Origin: Pseudomonadota bacterium
GTDB taxonomy: Bacteria; Pseudomonadota; Gammaproteobacteria; Pseudomonadales; Pseudohongiellaceae
Assembly: GCA_027592275.1 (NCBI GenBank)
Contig: JAQCKF010000007.1
Location: forward strand, 62,001 to 126,000
Length of the DNA: 64,000 nt
Reading direction: 5' to 3'
Shown: piece by piece, positions 9,028 to 17,600 of the stretch
Numbering within the stretch: position 1 is the stretch's first letter
Layout: every line of letters begins with the position of its first letter
The notes under the pieces: generated by a model
What the model was told of the DNA's origin: nothing
Databases searched by the model: none
The model's input: the letters and a program-made list of their open reading frames with translations, nothing else
Made by a program: the position numbers and the translations under genes

Positions 9028-10329
9028 TTAGAAACGGGCGGAGACCCCAAGGAGCAACACGCCTCCTACGAGTAAAGGAGCCATGTATCTCACAATAAAC
9101 TGCCAGACACTAAACATCGTATCGCTCAAGCCAGAGAGTTCAAAACGCATCACTTCTCGCGGTGCTATCCAGCCGGCAAAAACTGCAATTAATATTCCTC
9201 CTATGGGCATCATAACCTGCCCTGAAAAGAAATCTATTTCTTCATTTATGTGTGGATAGAACGCGCTTACAGCGCCTACCACCCAGGCGATTGCGCCTAG
9301 CCCCAGCACGGCAGTCTTGCGCTGTAGATGCAACTGCTCTTCGACAGCAACAGCAGCGAGCATCAACATCGCAATAGAGGACGTGAGTGCACCCAGAGCA
9401 GCGAGACTAAAAAATAGTCCACCAACCAGAGAGCCAGCGGGCATTTGCAAAAATGAATGAGGCATGGTGCTGAAGATCAAACCCATGCCCATTGCCGGAT
9501 CCAGGTTGAACTGGAAAACGATAGGAAAGATCATGAGCCCAGCCATAAGGGCCACAATGGTGTCAGCTGTTGCAATGACCAGGCCGTCATTGGCAATGTT
9601 AGCTTTCTTGTCTAAATATGCGCCGAAGGTCAACATAGCTGCGCCGCCCACAACCACAGAGAAAAATGCTTGTCCGAAGGCGGCCAGCATGACTTGCGGC
9701 GTTAATTCATCAAAACGAGGGCTAAGCAGATAGTCGATGGCAGCGCTCGCGTCACCGTTTCTGATGGAATAAACAGAAAGCAACGTGAGCATGATAAAAA
9801 ACGCAGGCATACCTATTCGAGAGAAACCCTCAAGGCCCTTGTGCAATCCGCGCAGCACAATGGCAACAGTTATTATCATGAATAGCGTTTGCCAGAGAAA
9901 CGCACGCATAGGTGTCGCATAAATCTCTGGCACTGCACCTTCGACAAAACCGCCGCTAAATCCAGCCACGGCGTACGCCAATACTCGACCAGATATAACA
10001 CCGTAGATGCATAGCACCATATAGGTCGCTAACGCTCCAATGCCACCGACTAGGCCCCACCAAGGCGAGCGACCAGCAGCGCGAGCCATTTCTTTGGTTG
10101 AGCCAACGGCAGACAGGCCCATATGTCGGCCCACAGCAAGCTCTCCTATTAGCACCGGATATACGATGCCAATAATGCACAAAAGATAGACAAGTACGAA
10201 AGCCGATCCGCCGTTCTCCCCAGCCTGAAAAGGAAATCGCCACAGGTTACCGAGGCCAACGGAAGCGCCAATGCCGACCATCAAAAACGAAAACCGATTT
10301 GTCCAGCGTGCCGTTGTAGGTGTAGCCAT
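9028..10329 (-). CDS. sodium-dependent transporter, NSS/SNF family
   Basis: Inner-membrane LeuT-fold sodium:neurotransmitter-symporter-family carrier of 433 residues, with about 11-12 hydrophobic segments. The first helix carries the family hallmark GIGASVGLGNLWRFPFQAGENGG (residues 17-39), which forms the sodium and substrate site. Bacterial members take up amino acids with Na+; the substrate cannot be read from sequence here. The ATG start follows AAAGAGA. A small frameshifted exported gene ends 11 bases upstream on the same strand, so the two were probably cotranscribed. Confidence 0.95.
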   Translation of the reverse strand: MATPTTARWTNRFSFLMVGIGASVGLGNLWRFPFQAGENGGSAFVLVYLLCIIGIVYPVLIGELAVGRHMGLSAVGSTKEMARAAGRSPWWGLVGGIGALATYMVLCIYGVISGRVLAYAVAGFSGGFVEGAVPEIYATPMRAFLWQTLFMIITVAIVLRGLHKGLEGFSRIGMPAFFIMLTLLSVYSIRNGDASAAIDYLLSPRFDELTPQVMLAAFGQAFFSVVVGGAAMLTFGAYLDKKANIANDGLVIATADTIVALMAGLMIFPIVFQFNLDPAMGMGLIFSTMPHSFLQMPAGSLVGGLFFSLAALGALTSSIAMLMLAAVAVEEQLHLQRKTAVLGLGAIAWVVGAVSAFYPHINEEIDFFSGQVMMPIGGILIAVFAGWIAPREVMRFELSGLSDTMFSVWQFIVRYMAPLLVGGVLLLGVSARF

Positions 10330-10340
10330 AGAACGTCTCT

Positions 10341-10605
10341 TTATTGTTTTTGTTTTACCAATGGGACGGCAAAACCAATTATGCCATTGAATATATTCTG
10401 TTGCATTTCACCCTCGAGAGTCACCTGCTGACTGTAATCATGGCTATTGAGCTTACCTTACCTGACTTGAGTAACTGATACCCAAATCTGACGAGGCTCC
10501 GCCGGAGAAGATTCGTTCGCTATCACTGGCAAGTTGGGAAAACGCAGGCGCGCTCGCTAGAGCAAAAAGCGCTACTGCTGCAAGAATCACTGTTGCTCTT
10601 AACAT
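10341..10605 (-). pseudogene. small exported protein gene, apparently frameshifted
   Basis: Short gene not previously obvious because each frame is under 60 codons. ATG at 10605 has GGAG eight bases upstream and encodes a clear signal peptide (MLRATVILAAVALFALASAP, cut near FSQ), then 26 residues to a TAA at 10453. From just before this stop the +1 frame continues as a sensible polar/hydrophobic sequence (KLNSHDYSQQVTLEGEM..., ending GIIGFAVPLVKQKQ) with a stop at 10341, next to the transporter ribosome site. The shift coincides with a direct GGTAA repeat, as expected for slippage. Repaired, the product would be about 87 residues. The family is not recognised. It could alternatively be a genuine 50-residue exported peptide. 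Confidence 0.5.
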
Positions 10606-10670
10606 TTTCTGACTCCACATGCTCAATTCTCAGTAAGCTAACATAAATCCAATTATCAATAACAGGCCAT

Positions 10671-10707
10671 AAAAAAAGGCCTGAGACTTAGGTCGCAGGC
10701 CTTTTTA
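10671..10707 (-). terminator. strong terminator, symmetric A/T tails
   Basis: AAAAAGGCCTG pairs with CAGGCCTTTTT over a 12-base loop. It terminates the PDLxGxW gene ending at 10722 and could act in both directions. Confidence 0.9.
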
Positions 10708-10721
10708 AACTGAACTAACAT

Positions 10722-11558
10722 CTACTGAGGTGGATTGCCTCGAGGCGTGCCGGGCTTACGCCATTCACCGTACAAGAACTCTTCAGCAAATTCAGCGCAC
10801 TTGAATTCGAGCAGCTGCATATTATCCGCAACGTGGCGATATAGTGGAAAACTAATAGTCCAGGGTGCTGTAAAAGTATTTGGATCCGTAATGGTCGCTT
10901 CGTACTGAACGTGGTCCGCGCCTGTCAGAGTCCAACGCTCCTCGACTACCATTTCGTAGCTGTGGTGATTGCCAGAACGGTCAAACCATGTATCAGGCAT
11001 CTGACCAGAAACTCGGACTACCAGCGTATCGCCTTCCCAATGTGCATTCGAATGTCCCATCCATGCGTCAACCTGTGATTCCAATTCTGGCTGATCGACA
11101 TAGACGATGCGATTAGACTCGGCAACCTCATAAGCCATAAGAATTACACCTTCAGATTGCACAATCTGGAAAGGGAAAGGCATATAGTTAGCGCGAGGTA
11201 CACCTGGCATATAACACTTAGTCAGTGGATCATTGTCTAGCGCACTAGCTTTGTTAGCATCGCGAACGCGCAGCGACTGTTCGTTGTAAGGAATCCTGCC
11301 TCCTTCAACAATTCCTAAACCGGCTGGCGTTGCAGAGAGCGCTCCCATCAAACCTGAATGAGGACCTTCCGATGCCGCATGAGGCTCAACGTCATAGTGC
11401 GCCGATGTCATCGCCTGCCATATGCCACTAAGATCTGGCTTGCCACTAGGTGTGCGTGGAATCTCACCACTTTGCGCAGCTGCCTGCGTGATCGAGAAAA
11501 TACCCACTAGGGTGAATAGTCCAAGCTTCGCTATTTGTTTTTGAATTAGAGTTTTCAT
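10722..11558 (-). CDS. secreted PDLSGIW-family protein, divergent paralogue
   Basis: Exported protein of 278 residues with a signal peptide (ending FSITQAAAQ) and, right after it, the motif TPSGKPDLSGIW. This defines a family of secreted proteins of unknown function also present at 11629 and 47915. Shared features include a CYMPG motif (a single Cys in PLTKCYMPGVPRANY), a MAYE...RIVYVD strand, and a GHSNAHWEGDTLVV segment matching the GWYEGDSLVVET segment of its neighbour. The C-terminal Cys (EFKCAEF) corresponds to the CHEGNY region of the longer paralogues but lacks the His. The function is not known; related genes often sit among dehydrogenase and monooxygenase genes. Probably cotranscribed with the neighbour 70 bases upstream. 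Confidence 0.8.
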   Translation of the reverse strand: MKTLIQKQIAKLGLFTLVGIFSITQAAAQSGEIPRTPSGKPDLSGIWQAMTSAHYDVEPHAASEGPHSGLMGALSATPAGLGIVEGGRIPYNEQSLRVRDANKASALDNDPLTKCYMPGVPRANYMPFPFQIVQSEGVILMAYEVAESNRIVYVDQPELESQVDAWMGHSNAHWEGDTLVVRVSGQMPDTWFDRSGNHHSYEMVVEERWTLTGADHVQYEATITDPNTFTAPWTISFPLYRHVADNMQLLEFKCAEFAEEFLYGEWRKPGTPRGNPPQ

Positions 11559-11628
11559 TTACTGCCCTTAATTGTTTTTGTCTTTTAGCTAATATTTCGG
11601 ATTTATTAATCCAATCACTAACTGTTCC

Positions 11629-12657
11629 TTATTGTGCGCCTTCGGCTTCCCGACGATCTTCCATGCGCTTGCCGCGCAGGATATTGAACATGCCGTAGTT
11701 GCCTTCATGGCAAGCATATTCGTATAGCTGACCCGCCACTTTTGTCATCGGTACAACAGCGGTAATCTTGTCGGTGAACGTAGACGGGTCATCAATGGTG
11801 AATTCGTAGTCAACGGTACCAAATGCTGACCGTGTGAACTTTTCGGTCAATACTAAGTCCATGGTATTTCCAGTACTTGAAAACGTCTGTCGTAGGCCAT
11901 TGAAATTCTTTGTTTCTACTACGAGTGAGTCACCCTCGTACCATCCGCGAGAATCGCCCGACCAGAGTCGAATATCATCTGATAATTCTGGCTTGTCTCC
12001 AAGACGAACGATGCGCGCATCGTGAATCATCTCCGTCATGATAACTGCCGTATCTTTGTTCTGAAAAATTTGTACATTGTTGTTGTACAGACTAGGTGTA
12101 AACGGAGGGCCAGAGTTAAAGCCAACTAAGCATCGCTCAGAAGTGCCTCGATCCTCGGGTCCATCCTTGGCAATACCACCGACAACGAAACGAACAGGTC
12201 GAGTGCTCGGAATATCAGGGCCCAAGCCGCCAAATTGTCTCTGTGCTCCTTCTGCGGCAGGAGGAATTCGGCCGTCTAGCGGATACACAATATGCGAAGT
12301 GCGAACCGTATCGCCAATATTCGCCATCTCAAACCAAAAATCGTTATAACCGCCAGGGTCATCCGTAGCAGATGGAGCTTCCGGGCTCACGACTAGTATT
12401 GCAGCTGCAGCATCTGCGGCTTCCGCCGCTGCTTCTTGCCGTGCAATAGCAGACTGAACCTCTTCACGTGTCAGAAATTCCTGATCTGCGAACTGCGCGG
12501 GACGCTGCATGGGCGTACTCGAGCTGAAGTTCCAAACACCCTGCAAATCTGGATGGCCATATTCGGTTTTAGGTGCTTCATAAGACTCATCCTGAGCCAT
12601 GGCAAAGCTGCAGAAAGTGGCTGAAAACGCCAAAACAAGTGGTAGTGAAGATTTCAT
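11629..12657 (-). CDS. secreted PDLQGVW-family protein
   Basis: 342-residue exported protein with a signal peptide (cut near FAMAQ-D) followed by YGHPDLQGVWNFSS. It is clearly paralogous to the protein at 47915: both have YNDFWFE/YNNFWVE, a PLDGRIP or PENGQVP loop, SERCLVGFNSGPP, a Tyr/Asn-rich strand (SLYNNNVQIFQN), MTEMIHDARIVR, a GWYEGDSLVVET strand and the C-terminal YACHEGNY. Conserved Cys, His and Asp suggest a binding or catalytic site, but no enzyme activity can be named. The spacing (70 bases) points to an operon with the 10722 gene. Confidence 0.82.
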   Translation of the reverse strand: MKSSLPLVLAFSATFCSFAMAQDESYEAPKTEYGHPDLQGVWNFSSSTPMQRPAQFADQEFLTREEVQSAIARQEAAAEAADAAAAILVVSPEAPSATDDPGGYNDFWFEMANIGDTVRTSHIVYPLDGRIPPAAEGAQRQFGGLGPDIPSTRPVRFVVGGIAKDGPEDRGTSERCLVGFNSGPPFTPSLYNNNVQIFQNKDTAVIMTEMIHDARIVRLGDKPELSDDIRLWSGDSRGWYEGDSLVVETKNFNGLRQTFSSTGNTMDLVLTEKFTRSAFGTVDYEFTIDDPSTFTDKITAVVPMTKVAGQLYEYACHEGNYGMFNILRGKRMEDRREAEGAQ

Positions 12658-12779
12658 TCGACCCCCCGAGGGTTAATCATGCTGAGCCCGTAACTTAGAG
12701 GTTTAGTGTCTAAGAATCAATAGAAATGCGGCTAATTTACGGAGTTGTGGGATTACCCGAGTGAGCGTCAATGGAGCGG

Positions 12780-12864
12780 CTCTCAGGGAATTGAAGACCC
12801 TAGGAAGGCCGAACCCTCAGGGTGGGAATCCGCACCCCACTGGGAGAGCGAATTCCTAAAGGAG
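12780..12864. repeat. palindrome-rich REP/BIME-like element
   Basis: GC-rich island in an AT-rich gap. The outer arms CTCTCAGGGAATT (12780-12792) and AATTCCTAAAGGAG (12851-12864) are imperfect inverses. Nested inside are ACCCTCAGGGT (12813-12823) and GGGTG/CACCC (12820-12824 with 12833-12837). It lies between two minus-strand genes, just beyond the stop of the reductase gene. It could be a repetitive extragenic element or a transcript-end structure. Confidence 0.4.
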
Positions 12865-12866
12865 TG

Positions 12867-13733
12867 CTACTTTCTAGTAAGCCGTGCCAGCAGGCTAGAG
12901 GTATCCCAGCGCGCGCCGCCCATTTCCTGTATCTCGGCGTAGAAACTATCCACCAATTCTGCCACGGGCAAATCAGCGCCGTTGTTCTTTGCCTCGGCAA
13001 TAGCAATTCCTAAATCCTTGCGCATCCAATCTACGGCAAAGCCAAATTCGTATTGGTCTGCGAGCATAGTTTCAAAGCGATTGTCCATCTGCCAAGAACC
13101 CGCTGCTCCCTTCGAAATAGTCTCTATCAGCGCCGCGCCATCAAGCCCTGCCTTCTGCGCAAAGTTAAGACCCTCGGCGAGGCCCTGAACGATACCTGCG
13201 ATGCACACCTGATTAACCATTTTTGCCAGCTGCCCGCTGCCCGCTGGGCCGAGTAATTTACTAAATTTTGAATAGCTTTCAAACACAGGTTTAACAGCTT
13301 CATAGTCCGAACCTTCACCGCCCACCATTACCGTCAATGCTCCGTTCTCCGCACCGGCCTGCCCCCCAGACACAGGCGCGTCCAGAAATCCAACACCCCC
13401 CGCAGCTGCTGCCGAATTTATCTCCCGTGCTAGCGTGGCCGACGCTGTCGTGTGATCAATTAGTAGCGCACCTGAGCGCATAGTCGACAACGCACCAGCA
13501 TCGCCGAGCAAAACCTGACGCACATCGTCATCGTTACCCACGCAGCTCAACACAACATCGCAGCCGCTGGCAGCGGCGGCCGGACTCTGAGCCATACTTC
13601 CCTTGTACTGCTCCACCCAACGCTGCGCTTTTTCGGCAGTTCGATTGTAGACACAGACATCTATGCCTGCATTCTTAAGATGCCCGGCCATGGGATATCC
13701 CATTACCCCAAGTCCAATAAACGCAGCCTTCAT
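12867..13733 (-). CDS. NAD(P)-dependent beta-hydroxyacid dehydrogenase family protein
   Basis: Cytoplasmic oxidoreductase of 288 residues in the 3-hydroxyisobutyrate/tartronate semialdehyde reductase family. It starts with the Rossmann motif GLGVMGYPMAGHL (residues 7-19) and has an Arg in the NRT segment that favours NADP. DAPVSGGQAGAENGAL (about 119-134) is the substrate-binding signature, and KMVNQVCIAG (about 171-180) carries the catalytic Lys. The substrate is likely a short beta-hydroxy acid; which one cannot be said. The ATG follows AGGAG at ideal spacing. It lies 42 bases downstream of the amidohydrolase gene on the same strand, so the two may be an operon. Confidence 0.92.
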   Translation of the reverse strand: MKAAFIGLGVMGYPMAGHLKNAGIDVCVYNRTAEKAQRWVEQYKGSMAQSPAAAASGCDVVLSCVGNDDDVRQVLLGDAGALSTMRSGALLIDHTTASATLAREINSAAAAGGVGFLDAPVSGGQAGAENGALTVMVGGEGSDYEAVKPVFESYSKFSKLLGPAGSGQLAKMVNQVCIAGIVQGLAEGLNFAQKAGLDGAALIETISKGAAGSWQMDNRFETMLADQYEFGFAVDWMRKDLGIAIAEAKNNGADLPVAELVDSFYAEIQEMGGARWDTSSLLARLTRK

Positions 13734-13775
13734 TTGTTACTCCTTTCTATTTAGTCGATACTGTTCTTCAATCTG

Positions 13776-15476
13776 TTATTTCCTGTAGACAGATAATCCT
13801 CGGGCGAAAGTTTCAACTATCGCAATGTCTTCCAATCCCAGCGGATCTGCTGTTACTGGATTCTGCTCGAGGATAACCAAATCTGCGCGCTTGCCTACCG
13901 TTATGGAACCCTTCTCGTCTTCCTCAAAATATTGATAGGCCGCCCCTTGTGTTACCGCATAGAGCGCCTCCATTAATGAGGCACGCTGATCTGGCCCTAG
14001 CACATAGCCGCTTCGGGTCAGACGATTCACTGTGATGGAAACGAGGCGCATGATATCCGGCGGCACGACTGGTGAGTCGTTATGGACCGTGAAAGGAATG
14101 CCGAGCTCGACTGTAGCCTTCACAGGACTTATGAAGCTGGCGCGCTCCTCACCGAAACTGAGTCGATGCCAGTCGCCCCAGAAATAGGGATGGACCGCAT
14201 AGTAAGAAGGAACAATACCTAGCTCTTTAAACTGCTCCAGCTGATCCGGCCTCGCCAATTGTGCATGAATAGCGACCGTCCGATGATCGGGAAGCGTGTT
14301 TCCGCTAACAGCCTCTTTGACTCCCTCTATCATCAGCTGAATAGCCGCATCTCCATTCGCATGCGCCAGCACAGGCACGCCTCTGGCTAATAAATCTGGC
14401 ATGCGCGCCTTATAGGCTTCGGGACTGTAACTAGGATAGGCGACATAGTCGGCACTCTGTCCAGGAGGGCCTTGGGTGTAGGGCTGTGACATCCAAGCAG
14501 TTCTGCCCTGCGGCGAACCATCGAGCGTAAATTTGACCCCGCCGACGCGAAAACCACCCGTATAACTCTCTTCCGCGCTTACCGCTTGGAGCTCTTCATC
14601 GCTTAGCGGATTGGCCATTATGTACGCGACTATATCCACGGCATAAGGCTCAGCCTCTGCCTCCGCACGCATCAAATCTGCATAAGCCGTGCTGATGTTC
14701 GCGTCTTGTATCGTAGTAATTCCATAGCCAGCATAGATGTCGATGGCTTCTCGTCTGAGGCGACTTAACTCCTGGGGTCCCATATTGCCGGTAGAACCGG
14801 GAAACGCCCCCATCGCCGTCTCTTCCATTACTCCGTCGGGTTCGTTACTTCCTGCCCGGCGTCGGATTATCCCACCCTCTGGATTTTGCGTTGAGCTGGA
14901 AAGTCCTGCCTGATCCAGAGCCATCGAGTTGGCAGCCAGCAAGTGTCCTGATACATGCCTAACTATAATGGGGTGATTCGTGGAGGCGCGATCTAGATCG
15001 TCGCGATTCGGATGTCGCCCTTCCGCTAACAACGAGTCGTCATAACCAAACCCGAACACAAGATCTCCAGCGGGGGTTTGTTCCTGCTCGATACGCAGAC
15101 GCAGCGCACGCACGATATCCTCTATGCTGGTGACGCCGCCTACAGGCGGCGAGGAGAGATCGAGAAGAGCGGCGTAACGCGATACGCCAGAGAAATGACC
15201 GTGCGCATCGATGAAACCGGGAAGCAGGGCTCGATCACCCAATTCTATTACTCGAGTATCGTCTCCTCTTAACTCAAAGACCTCCGCTCGCGAACCGCTA
15301 GCTACAATACGATCACCACGCACTGCAACTGCCATTACATCGGAGGCGTCCATTGTAATTATATTCTCACCAGTGAAGATGAGATCTGCCTGTTGTGCAA
15401 TTGAGTTTGTGCTGAATACCGACAAAAGTAATACAGCACTGGCGACTATTAATTTTATTCGTTGTTTTAGTGACAC
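13776..15476 (-). CDS. exported amidohydrolase, YtcJ-like (amidohydrolase 3 family)
   Basis: Metal-dependent hydrolase of the YtcJ/amidohydrolase 3 family, exported by a signal peptide (LIVASAVLLLSVFSTNSIAQ). It has DAHGHF (first metal motif), the internal HANGD and the HNDSPV motif with the catalytic Asp near the C-terminus, followed by the usual KGSITVGKRADLVILE strand. The preferred start is GTG at 15476, with GGGGA just upstream; a TTG at 15503 would add nine residues without a ribosome site. Enzymes of this family hydrolyse amides or ureas; the natural substrate is unknown. Metal residues look intact. A pair of 9-bp direct repeats lies about 120 bases upstream. Confidence 0.9.
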   Translation of the reverse strand: MSLKQRIKLIVASAVLLLSVFSTNSIAQQADLIFTGENIITMDASDVMAVAVRGDRIVASGSRAEVFELRGDDTRVIELGDRALLPGFIDAHGHFSGVSRYAALLDLSSPPVGGVTSIEDIVRALRLRIEQEQTPAGDLVFGFGYDDSLLAEGRHPNRDDLDRASTNHPIIVRHVSGHLLAANSMALDQAGLSSSTQNPEGGIIRRRAGSNEPDGVMEETAMGAFPGSTGNMGPQELSRLRREAIDIYAGYGITTIQDANISTAYADLMRAEAEAEPYAVDIVAYIMANPLSDEELQAVSAEESYTGGFRVGGVKFTLDGSPQGRTAWMSQPYTQGPPGQSADYVAYPSYSPEAYKARMPDLLARGVPVLAHANGDAAIQLMIEGVKEAVSGNTLPDHRTVAIHAQLARPDQLEQFKELGIVPSYYAVHPYFWGDWHRLSFGEERASFISPVKATVELGIPFTVHNDSPVVPPDIMRLVSITVNRLTRSGYVLGPDQRASLMEALYAVTQGAAYQYFEEDEKGSITVGKRADLVILEQNPVTADPLGLEDIAIVETFARGLSVYRK

Positions 15477-15593
15477 AGCAGTTCCCCGCGGGTAGTAGAT
15501 CAATTAGCTAATCAACTACATTGTCTATTAGTAAATAGCAGCTAGCAATCAGGTCGAGAATAGTGAAAAACAAATAGTGCAGCGTAATTAGGC

Positions 15594-15625
15594 AGAGTGC
15601 AATAACAGTGCACTGTAGAGTGCAA
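15594..15625. repeat. direct repeats AGAGTGCAA flanking GTGCAC
   Basis: AGAGTGCAA occurs at 15594-15602 and 15617-15625, about two helical turns apart, with palindromic GTGCAC at 15608-15613 between them. A further AGTGCA lies nearby at about 15577. The cluster lies between the kinase stop and the amidohydrolase start, so it may bind a regulator of the amidohydrolase gene. Confidence 0.4.
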
Positions 15626-15647
15626 GACCCGCTTTAGAAAAAACCTC

Positions 15648-16610
15648 TCAGTACGAGCTTAGAGTCGACTGCCAGTCTTGTCGTAATACCATCAGCAACT
15701 CATCCACAGACTGAAACCTGTTTGCCGCATCCTTTTGCAGACAACGCATCGCGACTGTCTCGAGTAAGGGCGGCACATGTTGTTTGGTGATCTCCGAGGG
15801 AAGTGGAGGTATATCTCTGAGAACACTCTCAACAATATGATGAATCTTCTCGCCATTAGCAGGACACTTACCCGACAGAACTTCATACAGCACCGCGCCA
15901 AAGCTGTAGATATCTGTGCGCGCATCGATATTCGGATCCTTGTTGATCTGTTCAGGCGACATGTAGTGCACGGTACCCTGCAGCTTGCCCTGCCCGGTCA
16001 AGCTAATATCATCGACAGCTGGCGAATCAACATCTACGTCTTCAACCGCCGTGCCATCGGGATGCCAAACTTTGGCGAGACCCCAATCGAGCACCAGCAC
16101 CTCACCAAAAGGACCTGCCAATATGTTTTCCGGCTTGATATCGCGATGCGCCACGCCGTGGTTGTGGGCATACTTCAACGCATAGGCAACCTGGTTCAGC
16201 AACTTCATCAGTTGCGTCAGGTCATAACGCTCACGGTAGTCTAAAATCTCTCGAAGCGTATAGCCGTGCACCAACTTCATCGTGAAGTAGGGGTTGCCTT
16301 TGGTATCGCGGCCAAGCTCGTAGGTTGGCACGGTATTGGGGTGCTGCAACATAGCCGTTACACGCGCCTCTCTTATCAATCGCTGCTGTTCAATCTCATC
16401 ATCCGCAAACTCCGGCTTGAGTGTTTTGTAGCAAACGAATCGTGAGAGATGCAGATCTTTGCATGATTTAATCAACGACTTACCACCTGTCGCTATGGTG
16501 CTAAAGAATGCATAGCGAGTTCGCTGGTCAATTTTCTCCGGCAATTTCTTGTCGGTTTCCTCGAGGAAAACTGAGCCATAACTTTTCGGTGGTTCTGGAA
16601 ATTCCAACAT
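15648..16610 (-). CDS. Hanks-type Ser/Thr protein kinase, soluble and short
   Basis: Single-domain eukaryotic-like protein kinase of 320 residues. The VAIK-like Lys is in VCYKTLK (Lys62), the catalytic loop is HRDIKPEN (155-162) and the metal motif reads DWG (175-177) rather than DFG. The activation segment ends in YMSPEQ, followed by DARTDIYSFGAVLYE. The glycine-rich loop is poorly conserved (TIATGGKSLI). No transmembrane helix, PASTA or sensor domain follows, unlike many bacterial kinases. It should phosphorylate cytosolic targets; no phosphatase or substrate gene is adjacent. It is divergent from the thioesterase gene, about 210 bases apart. Confidence 0.92.
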   Translation of the reverse strand: MLEFPEPPKSYGSVFLEETDKKLPEKIDQRTRYAFFSTIATGGKSLIKSCKDLHLSRFVCYKTLKPEFADDEIEQQRLIREARVTAMLQHPNTVPTYELGRDTKGNPYFTMKLVHGYTLREILDYRERYDLTQLMKLLNQVAYALKYAHNHGVAHRDIKPENILAGPFGEVLVLDWGLAKVWHPDGTAVEDVDVDSPAVDDISLTGQGKLQGTVHYMSPEQINKDPNIDARTDIYSFGAVLYEVLSGKCPANGEKIHHIVESVLRDIPPLPSEITKQHVPPLLETVAMRCLQKDAANRFQSVDELLMVLRQDWQSTLSSY

Positions 16611-16818
16611 AATCTAGGAAACCGTCTCGATCTGCGCGCGGATGAACTGGCCTATGGATTGCCAGGGACTAAAAATACTCTTGAAAATTAACAGATTATG
16701 CAGACAAAACACAGCGACACGCGCTAGTTTCAGACTAATTGTAATGAGAAAGCAGAACGCTCTGGTTATACTAACAACAGAAATACTGGCAACATAAATC
16801 AAGGATCGAGAATTAACT

Positions 16819-17235
16819 ATGCCCAATGAAAAAGAGCCGGTAGTAATCGAATCGAGTTTCCACGTTCGCTATGCCGAGACTGACGCCATGAGCGTTGTTC
16901 ACCATGCGGGTTATTTAGTCTACTTTGAAGAGGCGCGCAGTCACTATATGCGCGAACTCGGCAGCGACTATGCGAATATCGAAAACGCTGGTTTTCGACT
17001 ACCAGTGAGCGAGGTAGGCCTGCGTTATGTAGGCAGTTTGCGCTATGGCGACAGGGTGAAAGTTCGCGCCTGGGTTGAAGAGAACAGAAGTAGGAAAATT
17101 CGCTTTGCCTATGAAGTCTACAAGGAAGGTGATGAATCGATTCTGGTCACTGGCTTTACTCAACATATTTGGACTGACCATAATGGCAGAGTTACTCGCG
17201 CACCCCAGCAGTGGGTAGATATGATGGCAAGCTAA
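16819..17235 (+). CDS. acyl-CoA thioesterase, YbgC/4HBT hot-dog fold
   Basis: 138-residue hot-dog-fold thioesterase. The signature RYAETDAMSVVHHAGYLVYF (about residues 12-31) contains the catalytic Asp and the helix start of the 4-hydroxybenzoyl-CoA thioesterase/YbgC branch. FEEARSHYMRELG follows. It probably hydrolyses short or aromatic acyl-CoA in the cytoplasm. It is not next to tol-pal genes as ybgC usually is, so a different physiological role is likely. Confidence 0.9.
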   Translation: MPNEKEPVVIESSFHVRYAETDAMSVVHHAGYLVYFEEARSHYMRELGSDYANIENAGFRLPVSEVGLRYVGSLRYGDRVKVRAWVEENRSRKIRFAYEVYKEGDESILVTGFTQHIWTDHNGRVTRAPQQWVDMMAS

Positions 17236-17600
17236 GTCCCTGCAATATTCCCCATAACAGGCTGCCCAAAAATACCGTCTAATCAGAGCCAATCCCGTGT
17301 GATTGGGCGCTCTCACAGGCACAAAGCCTCAAGGAACTTTCATCTGGGAAGACCTTTCAGATAAGAATTATTGAATCAAAGTGTGGCGGGTTGATTGATC
17401 TTTACCTACGAGCGGGGAAGTAGCTGCAACTCCATGGGCCAGAAAGACACCTAAAATGCCGCTAAATCCGGCGAACAGGAGGGATTTAGAGGGGTTTCGG
17501 CGTGTCCAAGGGACGCGGTTTCCACTGTACTGAACGCCGTTATACAGCTAACATCAGTACCTAATCGGGAAACCGCCCTACTATTGGGCTAAGAAAGGTC
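17236..17600 (+). promoter_or_regulatory. structured leader before the DUF1631 gene
   Basis: No coding frame is convincing here. Three perfect inverted repeats are visible: CCAATC/GATTGG near 17290-17307, CTAAATCC (17462-17469) with GGATTTAG (17482-17489), and GCGGTTTCC (17515-17523) with GGAAACCGC (17568-17576). The last one encloses GTACTG/CAGTAC. The largest hairpin ends 24 bases before the start codon. It could be an RNA regulatory leader or a small RNA. Confidence 0.5.

Noticed and set aside
12745..12942. Plus-strand ORF in the palindrome region
   Set aside because: Composition follows the palindromes and it runs into the antisense of the reductase gene.
15777..16244. 155-codon plus-strand ORF
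   Set aside because: Antisense to kinase coding sequence with catalytic motifs; a shadow frame.
16614..16826. 70-codon minus-strand ORF before the kinase
   Set aside because: Overlaps the thioesterase start region and has no ribosome site or recognisable domain.
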